64,000 nt of DNA from Lachnospiraceae bacterium (GTDB lineage Bacteria > Bacillota > Clostridia > Lachnospirales > Lachnospiraceae). Shown piece after piece: positions 7,320 to 16,133 of the stretch (positions are counted from its first letter, which is position 1; each line of letters begins with the position of its first letter). The stretch covers positions 47,601-111,600 of the forward strand of contig CAAGDV010000025.1 of NCBI GenBank assembly GCA_900768755.1. The letters are read 5' to 3'. The translations under genes were made by a program, and so were the position numbers. The notes beneath the pieces are model-generated. The model was not told where the DNA came from, did no database searches, and worked only from the letters and a program-made list of their open reading frames with translations.

Positions 7320-7428
7320 TGATTTTGAGCAGATAAAAGGAAAAAATCTGTTTCACACTTTTTGTCCAGAAATGGTCAGAAACGCTGTAAATATTTTGGA
7401 GGAAATGATTGCGGAAGGCTTATTTTGA
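7270..7428 (+). pseudogene. Possible 3' remnant of a coding sequence
   Basis: A frame overlapping the arsC end encodes NLFHTFCPEMVRNAVNILEE and ends at a TGA at 7428, inside the following terminator. It has no start codon before an internal ATG at 7375. The composition looks protein-like and faintly recalls the C-terminal cysteine region of C_GCAxxG_C_C redox proteins. It may be the tail of a deleted gene. Low confidence. Confidence 0.3.
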
Positions 7429-7446
7429 AACCTTCTGCTTTTTTTG
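7411..7446 (+). terminator. Rho-independent terminator after arsC
   Basis: Stem GCGGAAGG / CCTTCTGC (one G-U pair) followed by a seven-T run. Confidence 0.75.
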
Positions 7447-7671
7447 TAACAGCGAATGAATTATTCTTCCGCACTCAACCCCCTCCTATGGAGGGACTTT
7501 TTGCCTTGCAAACCCCAAAATCTTTCCATGACATGACTTAAATAGCATTTTAAACCAAAAAAGAGGGAGATTGACAGAAAATACCCCCTAAAAGAGGGGT
7601 GAAGGGGGTGAGATGGGTTTGGTACTATATACTCAACAAAGGGAAAACACTTTATGTATGGAGGGAACATA
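7447..7671 (+). other. Leader of the surface protein gene with hairpins
   Basis: No gene seen. CCCTCC / GGAGGG with a 3-nt loop (7481-7495) is followed by ACTTTTT and could be a second terminator. CCCCT / AGGGG forms a hairpin at 7585-7599. A TTGACA lies at 7571-7576 but no convincing -10 follows at the right distance. The segment ends in TATGGAGGG, the ribosome site of the next gene. Confidence 0.4.
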
Positions 7672-9168
7672 ATGAAAACAAGAGCAATGAAGAGAATCGT
7701 ATCTTTTGCATTGACAATGGCTGTTGCAGTAACAATGATTGCAGCAGGATTTATTACAAAAGCTAAGGCTGATGTGAATGTATTCGAGACATATCTTGAT
7801 GATTTAAAGTATACAGGCAAGTTTGTTGTATACGCTGACACATTTTTTCAGAGATGCCATATCGACGGAAATATCGCAGTTAATTCTCTTGAAGAAGCGG
7901 CAGAGGGAATCAAGTCGCCTGTCAACTATTACTCATATGTTGCCGATGGAAACGGAAAGAGTTATTCATACCTTAACGGAAATACATATCTTTTCGGAAA
8001 CAATGTTTTGCCGGGCAATCTTAACGGCGGAAGCAGATATATGAATCTTAACGGAAACACAAATGCTGCATCAATTATTGCAAAAGAAATGGGTCTTAGT
8101 TCTTCTAAGGTGGCTAAAGAAATCGAAATCAGAGATATGCTTGGCACAATCAGTGCGGCATCTGCTGCAGTAAGAAAAACAATGAGCACCGGGTACACAG
8201 GACTTGCAGCACTTAACAGAGTAAACACCTCCGCTACATATAATTATATATTCGCAACAGTACAGGACATCGCTAATTCAGAGTTTATCAAAGCAGTTGA
8301 CAGATATACATCAACAGTTCTTAACGGAACCAACAAGGTGCTTGTTATCATGGTAATTCCGAATGCACAGACAGCATCAATTAACTTCAATGAGCCGATG
8401 AACGGAACAGCAGGATATTCCACAGCATCAGGTAACCTTATCTGGGATTTCGCAGACTTCACAGGTTCAGTAGTTATCAATGCAACAGCAGACGGTGTAT
8501 TTGTAGCACCGAACGGAAGCGTAGTTAACAATGCACCGGTAGACGGAAGAATCGTTGCCAAGACAGTTGAGCAGCAAGGACAGGAGATTCACTATCCTAT
8601 CGGCAGCATGGAGTGGGAGAAAGAGACAACAACAGAAGCTACAACCTCAACAACGGAGGAAGCAACCACAACAACAGAAGAGGTAACTACAACAACAGAG
8701 GAAGCAACCACAACAACAGAGGAAGCAACCACAACAACAGAAGAGGTAACTACAACAACAGAGGAAGCAACCACCACTACAGAGGCTACTACCACAACAA
8801 CAGAAGCTGCAACCACAACAACAGAAGAAGCTACTACGACAACAGAAGCTGCAACCACAACAACAGAGGAAGCAACCACCACTACAGAGGCTACTACCAC
8901 AACAACTGAAGAAGCTACCACCACAACAGAGGAAGAGACAACAACAGATGAGCCTGCTACAACAAAGAGCGGCGAAGTTGAGGCTGACGAGGAGACAACC
9001 ACAACAACAGAAGAGCGTACTACTACAAGAAGGGGTGGCGAAGTTGAGGCTGATGAGGAGGCCAACACAGGTGACAGCGGAATGCTCGAAGTATATAGCA
9101 TTCTTATGGTAATCTCAGGATTTGGTGTTGCAGGACTCGGAGCAGTCGCTTTCATCAAGAAAAGATAA
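7672..9168 (+). CDS. Wall-anchored choice-of-anchor-A domain protein
   Basis: 498 aa from ATG 7672; an ATG at 7654 lies before the GGAGGG site and is excluded. Residues 1-34 are a signal peptide ending AKA. Residues 36-310 match the choice-of-anchor-A family: YTGKFVVYADTFF and HIDGNIAVNSL early, then LIWDFADFTGSVVI, GVFVAPNGSV and DGRIVAK late. Residues 318-455 are Thr/Glu-rich tandem repeats forming a stalk. The C-terminus has NTGDSG, a hydrophobic helix and a KKR tail, a variant sortase signal. It is probably an exported adhesin-like protein. No sortase gene is nearby. Confidence 0.82.
   Translation: MKTRAMKRIVSFALTMAVAVTMIAAGFITKAKADVNVFETYLDDLKYTGKFVVYADTFFQRCHIDGNIAVNSLEEAAEGIKSPVNYYSYVADGNGKSYSYLNGNTYLFGNNVLPGNLNGGSRYMNLNGNTNAASIIAKEMGLSSSKVAKEIEIRDMLGTISAASAAVRKTMSTGYTGLAALNRVNTSATYNYIFATVQDIANSEFIKAVDRYTSTVLNGTNKVLVIMVIPNAQTASINFNEPMNGTAGYSTASGNLIWDFADFTGSVVINATADGVFVAPNGSVVNNAPVDGRIVAKTVEQQGQEIHYPIGSMEWEKETTTEATTSTTEEATTTTEEVTTTTEEATTTTEEATTTTEEVTTTTEEATTTTEATTTTTEAATTTTEEATTTTEAATTTTEEATTTTEATTTTTEEATTTTEEETTTDEPATTKSGEVEADEETTTTTEERTTTRRGGEVEADEEANTGDSGMLEVYSILMVISGFGVAGLGAVAFIKKR
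8625..8955 (+). repeat. Tandem repeats encoding a Thr/Glu stalk
   Basis: Short units of the type ACAACAGARGAAGCAACC repeat imperfectly, translating as TTTTEEA and TTTTEEV. The reverse strand of this tract is open but is only a shadow of the repeats. Such tracts change length by slippage. Confidence 0.85.
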
Positions 9169-9216
9169 TCAGAAGAATTGAACAGTCAGAAAAGTATATA
9201 TAAGGTTGAATGTTTA

Positions 9217-9242
9217 GGGCTGTCACGGGCGTGTGATAGCCC
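9217..9242 (+). other. Hairpin downstream of the surface protein gene
   Basis: GGGCTGTCAC / GTGATAGCCC, a strong 10-bp stem with one mismatch and a 6-nt loop, 48 bp after the stop. No T-run follows, so it is an RNA-stabilising hairpin or a weak terminator. Confidence 0.5.
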
Positions 9243-9304
9243 TACTGATTTATATTGAACATTTTGTCAGAAAAGTTATATATACGACAAATGCCATAAA
9301 ATCA

Positions 9305-9339
9305 ACGGCTGAATGCTAAACAGATTAGCCTTCAGCCGT
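9305..9339 (-). terminator. Stem-loop between converging genes
   Basis: ACGGCTGAA / TTCAGCCGT enclosing GCTAA / TTAGC. On the minus strand it is followed by TGATTTT, about 70 bp beyond the ABC transporter stop. It could serve both converging genes. Confidence 0.6.
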
Positions 9340-9409
9340 ATCATTATCATAGAAGATATATTTTACAGACTTTATTTCATAGTCGTCTCTTGCTTAATAT
9401 TTGACGAAT

Positions 9410-12058
9410 TTACTCAGTCCTCAGCGCAATAACAGGGTCTTTCCGTGAAGCAACCTTTGCAGGGATGAGCCCGGCGATGAGGGTGAGGCCTACGCTGATG
9501 ATAATCAGTATGACCGCGCCCTGCCACGGCAGTTTGGCGACGCCTGAGATGCCTGACAAAGCTTTGATTAAAATGTTGGCAGGTATATCAAGGAGCAGGG
9601 TGATTCCTATTCCCAACACGCCCGAAACCAGTCCTACTATCATGGTCTCTGCATTAAAGACTCTTGAAACATCGTGTTTTGAGGCACCGATACTTCTTAA
9701 GATACCGATTTCCTTAGTCCGTTCAAGAACAGAGATGTATGTGATGATACCAATCATGATTGATGAAACCACAAGCGAAATCGATACAAATGCTATCAGG
9801 ACATACGATATTGCATTTACGATTGTGCTGACTGACGACATCATAAGTCCGATGTAGTCGGTGTAGGTTATCTCAAGATTGTCATTGCCTTCAGCGAGAA
9901 CTTTTTTGTTGTAATCACTTATGATTGAGGTAATCTTATCCTTGCCGGCAAAATCCTTTGCGTAGATGCTGATTCTGTAAGGAACGTCAGGGTCCGCATA
10001 TCCGAGAAGTGAAAGGTTGGTGCTGTATGAGCTTGTTGACTGTGTCTGAAGCTGCGCCTTAAACATCTCAAGAATCTGGTCCTCACTCATGAGTGAGAGG
10101 GCAGCCTGATACTGCTGCTGTTGCTCAAGCGGAAGGGTGGCGATGTATGCATAGATATCTTCGATGGTGATTTTTTCAATCTCCTCATCTGCGTTGACGA
10201 ACGGAAGAGAGGTGAAGACATCAATCTCGGGGTCGGCAAGCTGCTTTTTGATAAGCTCGGAACGATTGGTCTCCTCGATAACCTTCATTGTGAGGTCTTT
10301 TGTGTATGCGATTGTTCCGTTTATGGAGGTCGCAACCGCGTCCTCATCAGGCTCAATGATTCCGACGATTTTTAACGGCATGCCTTCTGCAACCAGCTTG
10401 TTCAGATACTCTTCATCAGAGGAACGGTCTTCCCATCTGCCGGATTTCTCATCGTATTCGTAGTAATCGCAAGGAAGAACCAGGCTGAAATTCAAGTTAA
10501 AAATATCATCATAAGAATAAACGGTATCGTCAGTGTTAATCGTGTTGCCGTTTCCAATCTGGGAAAAAATGTTTTTCAGCTCGGAAGCATCCTTAAGTCC
10601 GAGTGCGTAGAGCGTCACATCGGAGATGGTGTGATGCTCGTCGGTTACGAGAACGACTTCGTTGTAAGCCGAAGGCCATCTTCCGGCAAGAATATTGTAT
10701 TGTTCATTAAGAAGCTCCTGATTGTCAATCATCTCGACCCACATATTGGAATTACTGTAGTATGACATCATCTGGGAGGAGTCGCTTCCCATTGATACGC
10801 CCATGATGTCTTCCATGAGAGTGCTCGGGTTGACTTTGACGGTGCCGTTTTCGGTGCCGGTAGCATATATGTTAAGGTCAATCTGGTATGAATATTTTAT
10901 ATCCGATATGTATTCTGCAATATTGGTTGCAGGGTCCTCAAGATACTCTTTAAGCTCCTTGAGGCTGTTTGTCTTGACTTCGGACATCATGGCGTTAATC
11001 ATGTCGCCGAGTATGGAATTGGTGTACAGAAATCCCGGCTCAGGATTCTCGATGACGTTGCTTTTTCCGAGCATCTGCTCCATGAGACCGGACATATCCA
11101 TCTGCTCGCTCTCGATTGTGATGGGGTATGTTGAAATTGTGTCTTCCTGGACTCTGTCGATATATGCCTGAAAACCGTTTGAAAGCGAAAGAATGAGTGC
11201 GATTCCTATTATTCCGATACTTCCGGCAAAAGAAGTGAGGAAGGTACGACCTTTTTTTGTCAGCAGGTTCTTAAAGCTTAACGAGAGGGCAGTAAAAAAT
11301 GACATTGAGACGCCGGCCTTCTTGTTTTTTTTCTTTGGAACGGTAGGAGAAGTGACCTGCGTTGGTTCTGATGTCTCTGCCATATACGGATTACTGTCAT
11401 CAATTACTTTTCCGTCGAGAAGGCGGATGATTCTTGTTGAGTACTGCTCGGCAAGCTCCCCGTTGTGCGTTACCATGATGATGAGCTTATCGTCGGCAAT
11501 CTCTTTTAATATATTCATAATCTGTACGCTTGTCTCAGAGTCAAGTGCGCCTGTCGGCTCATCGGCAAGAATGATATCGGGGTCGTTGACGAGGGCGCGG
11601 GCGATTGCAACACGCTGCATCTGGCCGCCGGACATCTGGTTGGGCTTCTTGTGAAGCTGGTCGCCGAGGCCGACTTTCTTGAGGGCTTCCGTAGCACGTT
11701 TGACGCGCTCGGATTTGGATACGCCCGAAAGAGTGAGCGCAAGTTCTACATTGGAAAGAACAGTCTGGTGCGGAATAAGATTATAGTTCTGAAATACAAA
11801 ACCTATCTTATGGTTGCGGTAGCTGTCCCAGTCGCGGTCCTTAAAAAGCTTTGTGGAGCGTCCGCCAATGACGAGGTCCCCGCTTGTATATCTGTCCAGA
11901 CCGCCTATTATATTGAGCATGGTTGTTTTGCCGCATCCGGACGGACCGAGTATGGATACAAACTCATGCTCACGGAAATCGAGAGTTATGCCCTTAAGAG
12001 CCATAACCTCAGAATCACCCGCAATGTAGTTCTTTGTAATATTATTGAGACTTAACAT
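9410..12058 (-). CDS. ABC transporter, fused ATPase and FtsX-type permease
   Basis: 882 aa. Residues 1-225 are an ATPase of the LolD/MacB class: Walker A GPSGCGKTT, signature MSGGQMQRVAIA, Walker B IILADEPTGALD. A charged linker leads to a first membrane helix (about 262-285), a large extracytoplasmic domain (about 290-740) and three C-terminal helices with the FtsX segment ERTKEIGILRSIGASK. MacB-like proteins act as mechanotransmission or export pumps for peptides or antibiotics; the substrate here is unknown. Start ATG 12058 follows AAAGGA. Monocistronic, with its own promoter. Confidence 0.9.
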   Translation of the reverse strand: MLSLNNITKNYIAGDSEVMALKGITLDFREHEFVSILGPSGCGKTTMLNIIGGLDRYTSGDLVIGGRSTKLFKDRDWDSYRNHKIGFVFQNYNLIPHQTVLSNVELALTLSGVSKSERVKRATEALKKVGLGDQLHKKPNQMSGGQMQRVAIARALVNDPDIILADEPTGALDSETSVQIMNILKEIADDKLIIMVTHNGELAEQYSTRIIRLLDGKVIDDSNPYMAETSEPTQVTSPTVPKKKNKKAGVSMSFFTALSLSFKNLLTKKGRTFLTSFAGSIGIIGIALILSLSNGFQAYIDRVQEDTISTYPITIESEQMDMSGLMEQMLGKSNVIENPEPGFLYTNSILGDMINAMMSEVKTNSLKELKEYLEDPATNIAEYISDIKYSYQIDLNIYATGTENGTVKVNPSTLMEDIMGVSMGSDSSQMMSYYSNSNMWVEMIDNQELLNEQYNILAGRWPSAYNEVVLVTDEHHTISDVTLYALGLKDASELKNIFSQIGNGNTINTDDTVYSYDDIFNLNFSLVLPCDYYEYDEKSGRWEDRSSDEEYLNKLVAEGMPLKIVGIIEPDEDAVATSINGTIAYTKDLTMKVIEETNRSELIKKQLADPEIDVFTSLPFVNADEEIEKITIEDIYAYIATLPLEQQQQYQAALSLMSEDQILEMFKAQLQTQSTSSYSTNLSLLGYADPDVPYRISIYAKDFAGKDKITSIISDYNKKVLAEGNDNLEITYTDYIGLMMSSVSTIVNAISYVLIAFVSISLVVSSIMIGIITYISVLERTKEIGILRSIGASKHDVSRVFNAETMIVGLVSGVLGIGITLLLDIPANILIKALSGISGVAKLPWQGAVILIIISVGLTLIAGLIPAKVASRKDPVIALRTE

Positions 12059-12095
12059 ACGGTTATCCTTTCTTTGCTGTGATATTCATTTTCTT

Positions 12096-12123
12096 ATTGT
12101 AACGAAAGTAAAAAAAATATCAA
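12096..12123 (-). promoter_or_regulatory. Promoter of the ABC transporter gene
   Basis: Minus strand: TTGATA, 16 bp, TACAAT, about 38 bp upstream of the start codon. Confidence 0.5.
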
Positions 12124-12256
12124 TAGACAAAAAATAAAATTTTTATAAAAATAATACAAATTCAAAGATTTTTGCTGATTTATTTGGGGTTCTGTGTTAC
12201 AATATGATAAATATGTCTGTATAGTGTGTGCAAGAGCACATAAGAAGGAGAATCAT

Positions 12257-13312
12257 ATGAAAGAGGACAGCGACGTCATATCAGAGAGAGAGCAGCGAAA
12301 GAAAAGGGTCAGATTATACAAAAGGATAATTTTGATATTGCTATTTTCCATAATTATCCTGCCGACGATTCTTTGCATAATTCTTTTTGCCAAGCTTAAC
12401 AGGATGAATGACAGGATTTCTAAGCTTAGCGCTTTGATTGAGCAGGAATCTGCTTATAATTCAGGGGCAAGTGAGGATGACACGGATTCGACCCCGACAT
12501 CGGGGGATAACCTTGACGGGGATGTAACATCGGGTGAGGATGCATCCGCTCCGACGAATTCGTCGGAGACAGAACCGGAGACAGAACCGGAGACAGAGCC
12601 GGAGACAGAGCCGGAGACGAGCGAAGCACCAACGGATCCTGCCAATACGCAGAACACTCAGGAGCCGGGTGAAAAGGAACTGGTGGCGCAGGCCTTGGCA
12701 GAGGGCCGCAAGGTTGTGTATCTTACCTTTGACGACGGACCGTACAACAATACCAACAATCTTTTGGATCTGCTGGCAAAATATAATGTAAAGGCAACGT
12801 TTTTTGTCGTCGGTAACAAAATGCACAATGACAGCCTTCAGCGCATTGTCAACGAGGGACACAGCATCGGAATCCATTCGGTAACACATGATTACGCCAA
12901 GATATATGCCAGTGTTGATGCACTTGCCGAAGAGATATATGAGATGCAGGATTATATTTTTCAGGTGACGGGATATAAGACATATCTTTTCAGATTTCCC
13001 GGAGGCTCAAGTAACAGCAAGACCAAGATACCTATTTCCGAATTTACGAGTTTTCTTAATGAGAACGGATTTACATATTTTGACTGGAATGTGTCGTCGG
13101 GCGACGGAGGAAACGTGATATCGTCTGACGAGGTTTACAATAATGTTATGAATGGCCTCAGCAAGGTCCAGAGTGCAGTTGTGCTGATGCATGATTCGCA
13201 GGGCAAGCTTACAACATACGAGGCGCTGCCGAGGATAATCGAGACTCTGCAGGCGCAGAATGCACTAATTTTACCTATTACTGAGGATACGGTGCCGGTG
13301 CACCACCGATAA
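12257..13312 (+). CDS. Membrane-anchored NodB-type polysaccharide deacetylase
   Basis: 351 aa from ATG 12257, 6 bp after AAGGAG. Residues 18-45 form one membrane helix, followed by a Ser/Thr/Glu/Pro-rich linker. The NodB domain (about 150-345) shows all five motifs: TFDDGP, HSVTH (metal histidines), RFPGGS, DWNVSSGD and LMHDS. Such enzymes deacetylate GlcNAc or MurNAc residues of peptidoglycan or other exported glycans, here outside the membrane. It is transcribed away from the ABC transporter and is followed by the bactofilin gene after 30 bp. Confidence 0.92.
   Translation: MKEDSDVISEREQRKKRVRLYKRIILILLFSIIILPTILCIILFAKLNRMNDRISKLSALIEQESAYNSGASEDDTDSTPTSGDNLDGDVTSGEDASAPTNSSETEPETEPETEPETEPETSEAPTDPANTQNTQEPGEKELVAQALAEGRKVVYLTFDDGPYNNTNNLLDLLAKYNVKATFFVVGNKMHNDSLQRIVNEGHSIGIHSVTHDYAKIYASVDALAEEIYEMQDYIFQVTGYKTYLFRFPGGSSNSKTKIPISEFTSFLNENGFTYFDWNVSSGDGGNVISSDEVYNNVMNGLSKVQSAVVLMHDSQGKLTTYEALPRIIETLQAQNALILPITEDTVPVHHR
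12565..12612 (+). repeat. Four 12-bp tandem repeats in the linker
   Basis: GGAGACAGARCC repeated four times, with a partial fifth, encoding ETEPETEP in the deacetylase linker. Confidence 0.9.
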
Positions 13313-13342
13313 CCAGACAATTTAATTAAGGAGGATTTTATA

Positions 13343-14101
13343 ATGGGTTTTTTTAAAGATTTTAAAGAGGATTTGTCACAGGCTGTCAGCGAGTTGTCTG
13401 ATGATGCAGGAAAGCTTATGGGCGGGAGCGCGGAAGAAGAGAAGGTTATTGACGATGACGCAATGGTAGACACTCTTATGGAAGACGAAGAGGCTGAGAT
13501 TCAGATGGAACAGTCACTTAAGAATCTTGTTAATTCTCTTGACGATGAGCCGGAGGCAGAAGAGGAGGACGAGAGCAGTGCTTTCGAGGAAGATATTGAG
13601 GAGAGAACTGACGATCCGGATGATAAGCAGGAGATTTCAGGCGATACTGCAAGCGATGAGACTACAATAATTACGCCGGGTCTTGCAATCAAAGGTGATA
13701 TTACATGCAATGGTTCAATTGAGCTTCTCGGTAAGGTTGAGGGTAATGTTACCTGCCGCGGAAAGCTTGTTGTGAGCGGAGCGATAGAGGGAAATTCATC
13801 GTCTTCCGATTTCTATGCGGACAAAGCACGCATCACAGGAGATATTACCTGTGAGGGTCCTGCCAAAATCGGCAACGGCTCCGTTATCATCGGCAACCTC
13901 GTTGCAACCTCAGCGGTTATCGCCGGTGCAATCAAGGGAGACATCGATGTTCAGGGACCGGTTATTGTTGACACAACCGCAATTGTTATGGGCAACATCA
14001 AATCAAAACTTGTCCAGATTAATAACGGCGCGGTGCTTGAGGGATATGTATCGCAGTGCTATTCGGACAACAGCCCGAAGAAATTTTTCGGTAATCTATA
14101 A
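13343..14101 (+). CDS. Bactofilin (polymer-forming cytoskeletal protein)
   Basis: 252 aa. The acidic, low-complexity N-terminal half (about 1-105) is followed by a bactofilin domain (about 110-235) of short beta repeats such as IKGDITCNGSIELLGKVEGN and ARITGDITCEGPAKIG, typical of the right-handed beta-helix. Bactofilins polymerise without nucleotide and scaffold cell-wall enzymes. The ribosome site is AAGGAGG. It lies 30 bp after the deacetylase and 14 bp before pyrH, so it links a wall enzyme to the housekeeping operon. The long acidic N-terminus is unusual. Confidence 0.88.
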   Translation: MGFFKDFKEDLSQAVSELSDDAGKLMGGSAEEEKVIDDDAMVDTLMEDEEAEIQMEQSLKNLVNSLDDEPEAEEEDESSAFEEDIEERTDDPDDKQEISGDTASDETTIITPGLAIKGDITCNGSIELLGKVEGNVTCRGKLVVSGAIEGNSSSSDFYADKARITGDITCEGPAKIGNGSVIIGNLVATSAVIAGAIKGDIDVQGPVIVDTTAIVMGNIKSKLVQINNGAVLEGYVSQCYSDNSPKKFFGNL

Positions 14102-14115
14102 TCAGTGAGGTTTTT

Positions 14116-14817
14116 ATGAAAGAGAAAAGAATTTTGTTAAAATTAAGCGGTGAGGCTTTGGCAGGAGACCGTCACACAGGATTTGATGAGGCAACCGTTC
14201 TTGAAATTGCAAGACAGGTAAGAATCATACACGATGATGGAGCCGAGATTGGCGTTGTTATCGGCGGAGGCAATTTCTGGCGCGGACGTACGAGCGAGAA
14301 TATGGACAGGACAAAGGCTGACCAGATCGGAATGCTTGCAACGATTATGAACTGTATATATGTATCAGAGATGTTCAGAAGCGTCGGACTTGAGACTGAG
14401 ATTCTTACTCCGTTTACATGCGGAGCCATGACCAAGCTGTTTTCAAAAGACCGCGCCAACAAATATTTTGCGCAGGGACGCATCGTATTTTTTGCCGGAG
14501 GAACGGGACATCCCTATTTCTCAACAGATACGGGCATTGTGCTTCGGGCAATTGAGATGGAGGCGGACGCAATATATCTCGCAAAGGCGATTGACGGCGT
14601 GTATGACAAAGACCCCAAGACCAATCCGGATGCTGTCAAGTTCGACACGGTATCTATTGACGAGGTAATAGAGAAGAAACTTGCGGTAATCGATATGACC
14701 GCTTCGGTTATGTGCATGGAGAATAAGATGCCGCTTGTTGTTTTCGGCCTTAATGAGGCTGACAGCATTATCAACACCTATAACGGAAAATTCAACGGAA
14801 CAGTTGTAACAGTTTAA
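14116..14817 (+). CDS. pyrH: UMP kinase
   Basis: 233 aa, the normal length of bacterial hexameric UMP kinase. It starts KRILLKLSGEALAG, with the GGGNFWRGR phosphate-binding loop and the ATP-site region KAIDGVYDKDPKTNP. It phosphorylates UMP to UDP in the cytoplasm. It is followed by frr after 24 bp, as in most bacteria; the usual upstream rpsB-tsf pair is absent. Confidence 0.97.
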   Translation: MKEKRILLKLSGEALAGDRHTGFDEATVLEIARQVRIIHDDGAEIGVVIGGGNFWRGRTSENMDRTKADQIGMLATIMNCIYVSEMFRSVGLETEILTPFTCGAMTKLFSKDRANKYFAQGRIVFFAGGTGHPYFSTDTGIVLRAIEMEADAIYLAKAIDGVYDKDPKTNPDAVKFDTVSIDEVIEKKLAVIDMTASVMCMENKMPLVVFGLNEADSIINTYNGKFNGTVVTV

Positions 14818-14841
14818 ATTAATATTAATCGGAGGTTCATT

Positions 14842-15396
14842 ATGAGCGAAATTACTAAAATATACGAAGATAAGATGGCAAAGAGCCTTGATGCTCTTGA
14901 AAACGAATTTGCCACAATCAGGGCAGGAAGAGCCAATCCGCATATTCTCGACAAATTGTCGGTTGAGTACTACGGAACGATGACTCCGCTTCAGCAGGTT
15001 GCCAACATATCTGTGCCGGAGGCGCGAATCATACAGATTCAGCCTTGGGAGAGCTCACTTATCAAAGGAATCGAGAAGGCTATTCTCACATCGGATTTGG
15101 GACTCACACCGTCCAACGACGGCAAAATAATCAGACTTGTTTTCCCGGAACTGACAGAGGACAGACGTAAAGAGATTGTTAAGGACATTAAGAAAAAAGG
15201 CGAGAACGCGAAAGTTGCCGTAAGAAATGTCAGAAGAGATGCCAACGACGCGATTAAGAAGACTGCAAAGGAAAGCGATATGTCTGAGGATGAAGTAAAG
15301 AATACAGAGGCAGATATCCAGAAGATTACTGACAAGTACATCGCTGAGATTGACAAGGCCGTTGACAGTAAAACAAAGGAAATTATGACGGTTTAG
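14842..15396 (+). CDS. frr: Ribosome recycling factor
   Basis: 184 aa, standard length. Contains RAGRANPHILDKLSVEYYG and the conserved basic helix VRNVRRDAND. With EF-G it splits the post-termination ribosome. A good GGAGG site lies 7 bp before ATG 14842. uppS begins 2 bp after its stop, indicating tight coupling. Confidence 0.98.
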   Translation: MSEITKIYEDKMAKSLDALENEFATIRAGRANPHILDKLSVEYYGTMTPLQQVANISVPEARIIQIQPWESSLIKGIEKAILTSDLGLTPSNDGKIIRLVFPELTEDRRKEIVKDIKKKGENAKVAVRNVRRDANDAIKKTAKESDMSEDEVKNTEADIQKITDKYIAEIDKAVDSKTKEIMTV

Positions 15397-15397
15397 T

Positions 15398-16132
15398 ATG
15401 GATAATTATAATGAAAAGCTGGGACTTAATGTACCCGAGCATGTCGGCATAATTCTTGACGGCAACGGACGCTGGGCCAAAAAACGCCTTATGCCGCGTA
15501 ATTTCGGACATGTGCAGGGAAGTAAGGTACTTGAGCAGATCTGCGAAGATGCAGACGAAATAGGTATAAAATATCTCACTGTTTATGTTTTTTCAACCGA
15601 GAACTGGAAACGCTCCGAATCGGAGGTCAGCGGTTTAATGACGATTCTTAGGGGATACCTTAAGGATTGCATCAAGCGCGCGGCGCGCAACAATATGAAG
15701 GTGCGCATTCTCGGCAGAAGAGACAGGCTTGACGCCGATATCATAAAGAGCATTACAGAGCTTGAAGAGGCGTCAAAGAACAACACAGGCCTTGTCTTTC
15801 AGGTTGCGCTGAATTACGGCGCGAGGGATGAGATGATACGTGCGATGAGAAGGATGACTGCGGACATAATCGAGAACAGACAGTCACCCGAATGCATTGA
15901 CGAGGAATTGTTTTCTTCATACCTTGACACGGCAGGGACACCGGATCCGGATTTGATAATACGAACAAGCGGAGAACAGAGGATATCCAATTTTCTTTTG
16001 TGGCAGTGCGCGTATTCCGAATTTGATTTTCCGGAAATTTTGTGGCCGGATTTTAACAAGAACAGACTGATTGAGGCTGTTAAGAGGTATAATAGTAAAG
16101 ACAGACGTTTTGGCGGAGTTAAGGAGGAGTAA
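15398..16132 (+). CDS. uppS: Isoprenyl transferase (undecaprenyl diphosphate synthase)
   Basis: 244 aa. The catalytic start IILDGNGRWAKKR carries the conserved Asp of cis-prenyltransferases, and DPDLIIRTSGEQRISNFLLW is the C-terminal signature. It makes C55-PP, the lipid carrier for wall synthesis, from FPP and IPP. Its stop is immediately followed by the ATG of cdsA. Confidence 0.96.
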   Translation: MDNYNEKLGLNVPEHVGIILDGNGRWAKKRLMPRNFGHVQGSKVLEQICEDADEIGIKYLTVYVFSTENWKRSESEVSGLMTILRGYLKDCIKRAARNNMKVRILGRRDRLDADIIKSITELEEASKNNTGLVFQVALNYGARDEMIRAMRRMTADIIENRQSPECIDEELFSSYLDTAGTPDPDLIIRTSGEQRISNFLLWQCAYSEFDFPEILWPDFNKNRLIEAVKRYNSKDRRFGGVKEE

Positions 16133-16133
16133 T

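Noticed and set aside
8592..9158. Long minus-strand reading frame of Val/Ser repeats
   Set aside because: It is the reverse complement of the Thr/Glu repeat tract, has no ribosome site and no recognisable domain.
12454..12657. Minus-strand Val/Ser/Gly-rich frame
   Set aside because: Shadow of the ETEP-coding repeats in the deacetylase linker.
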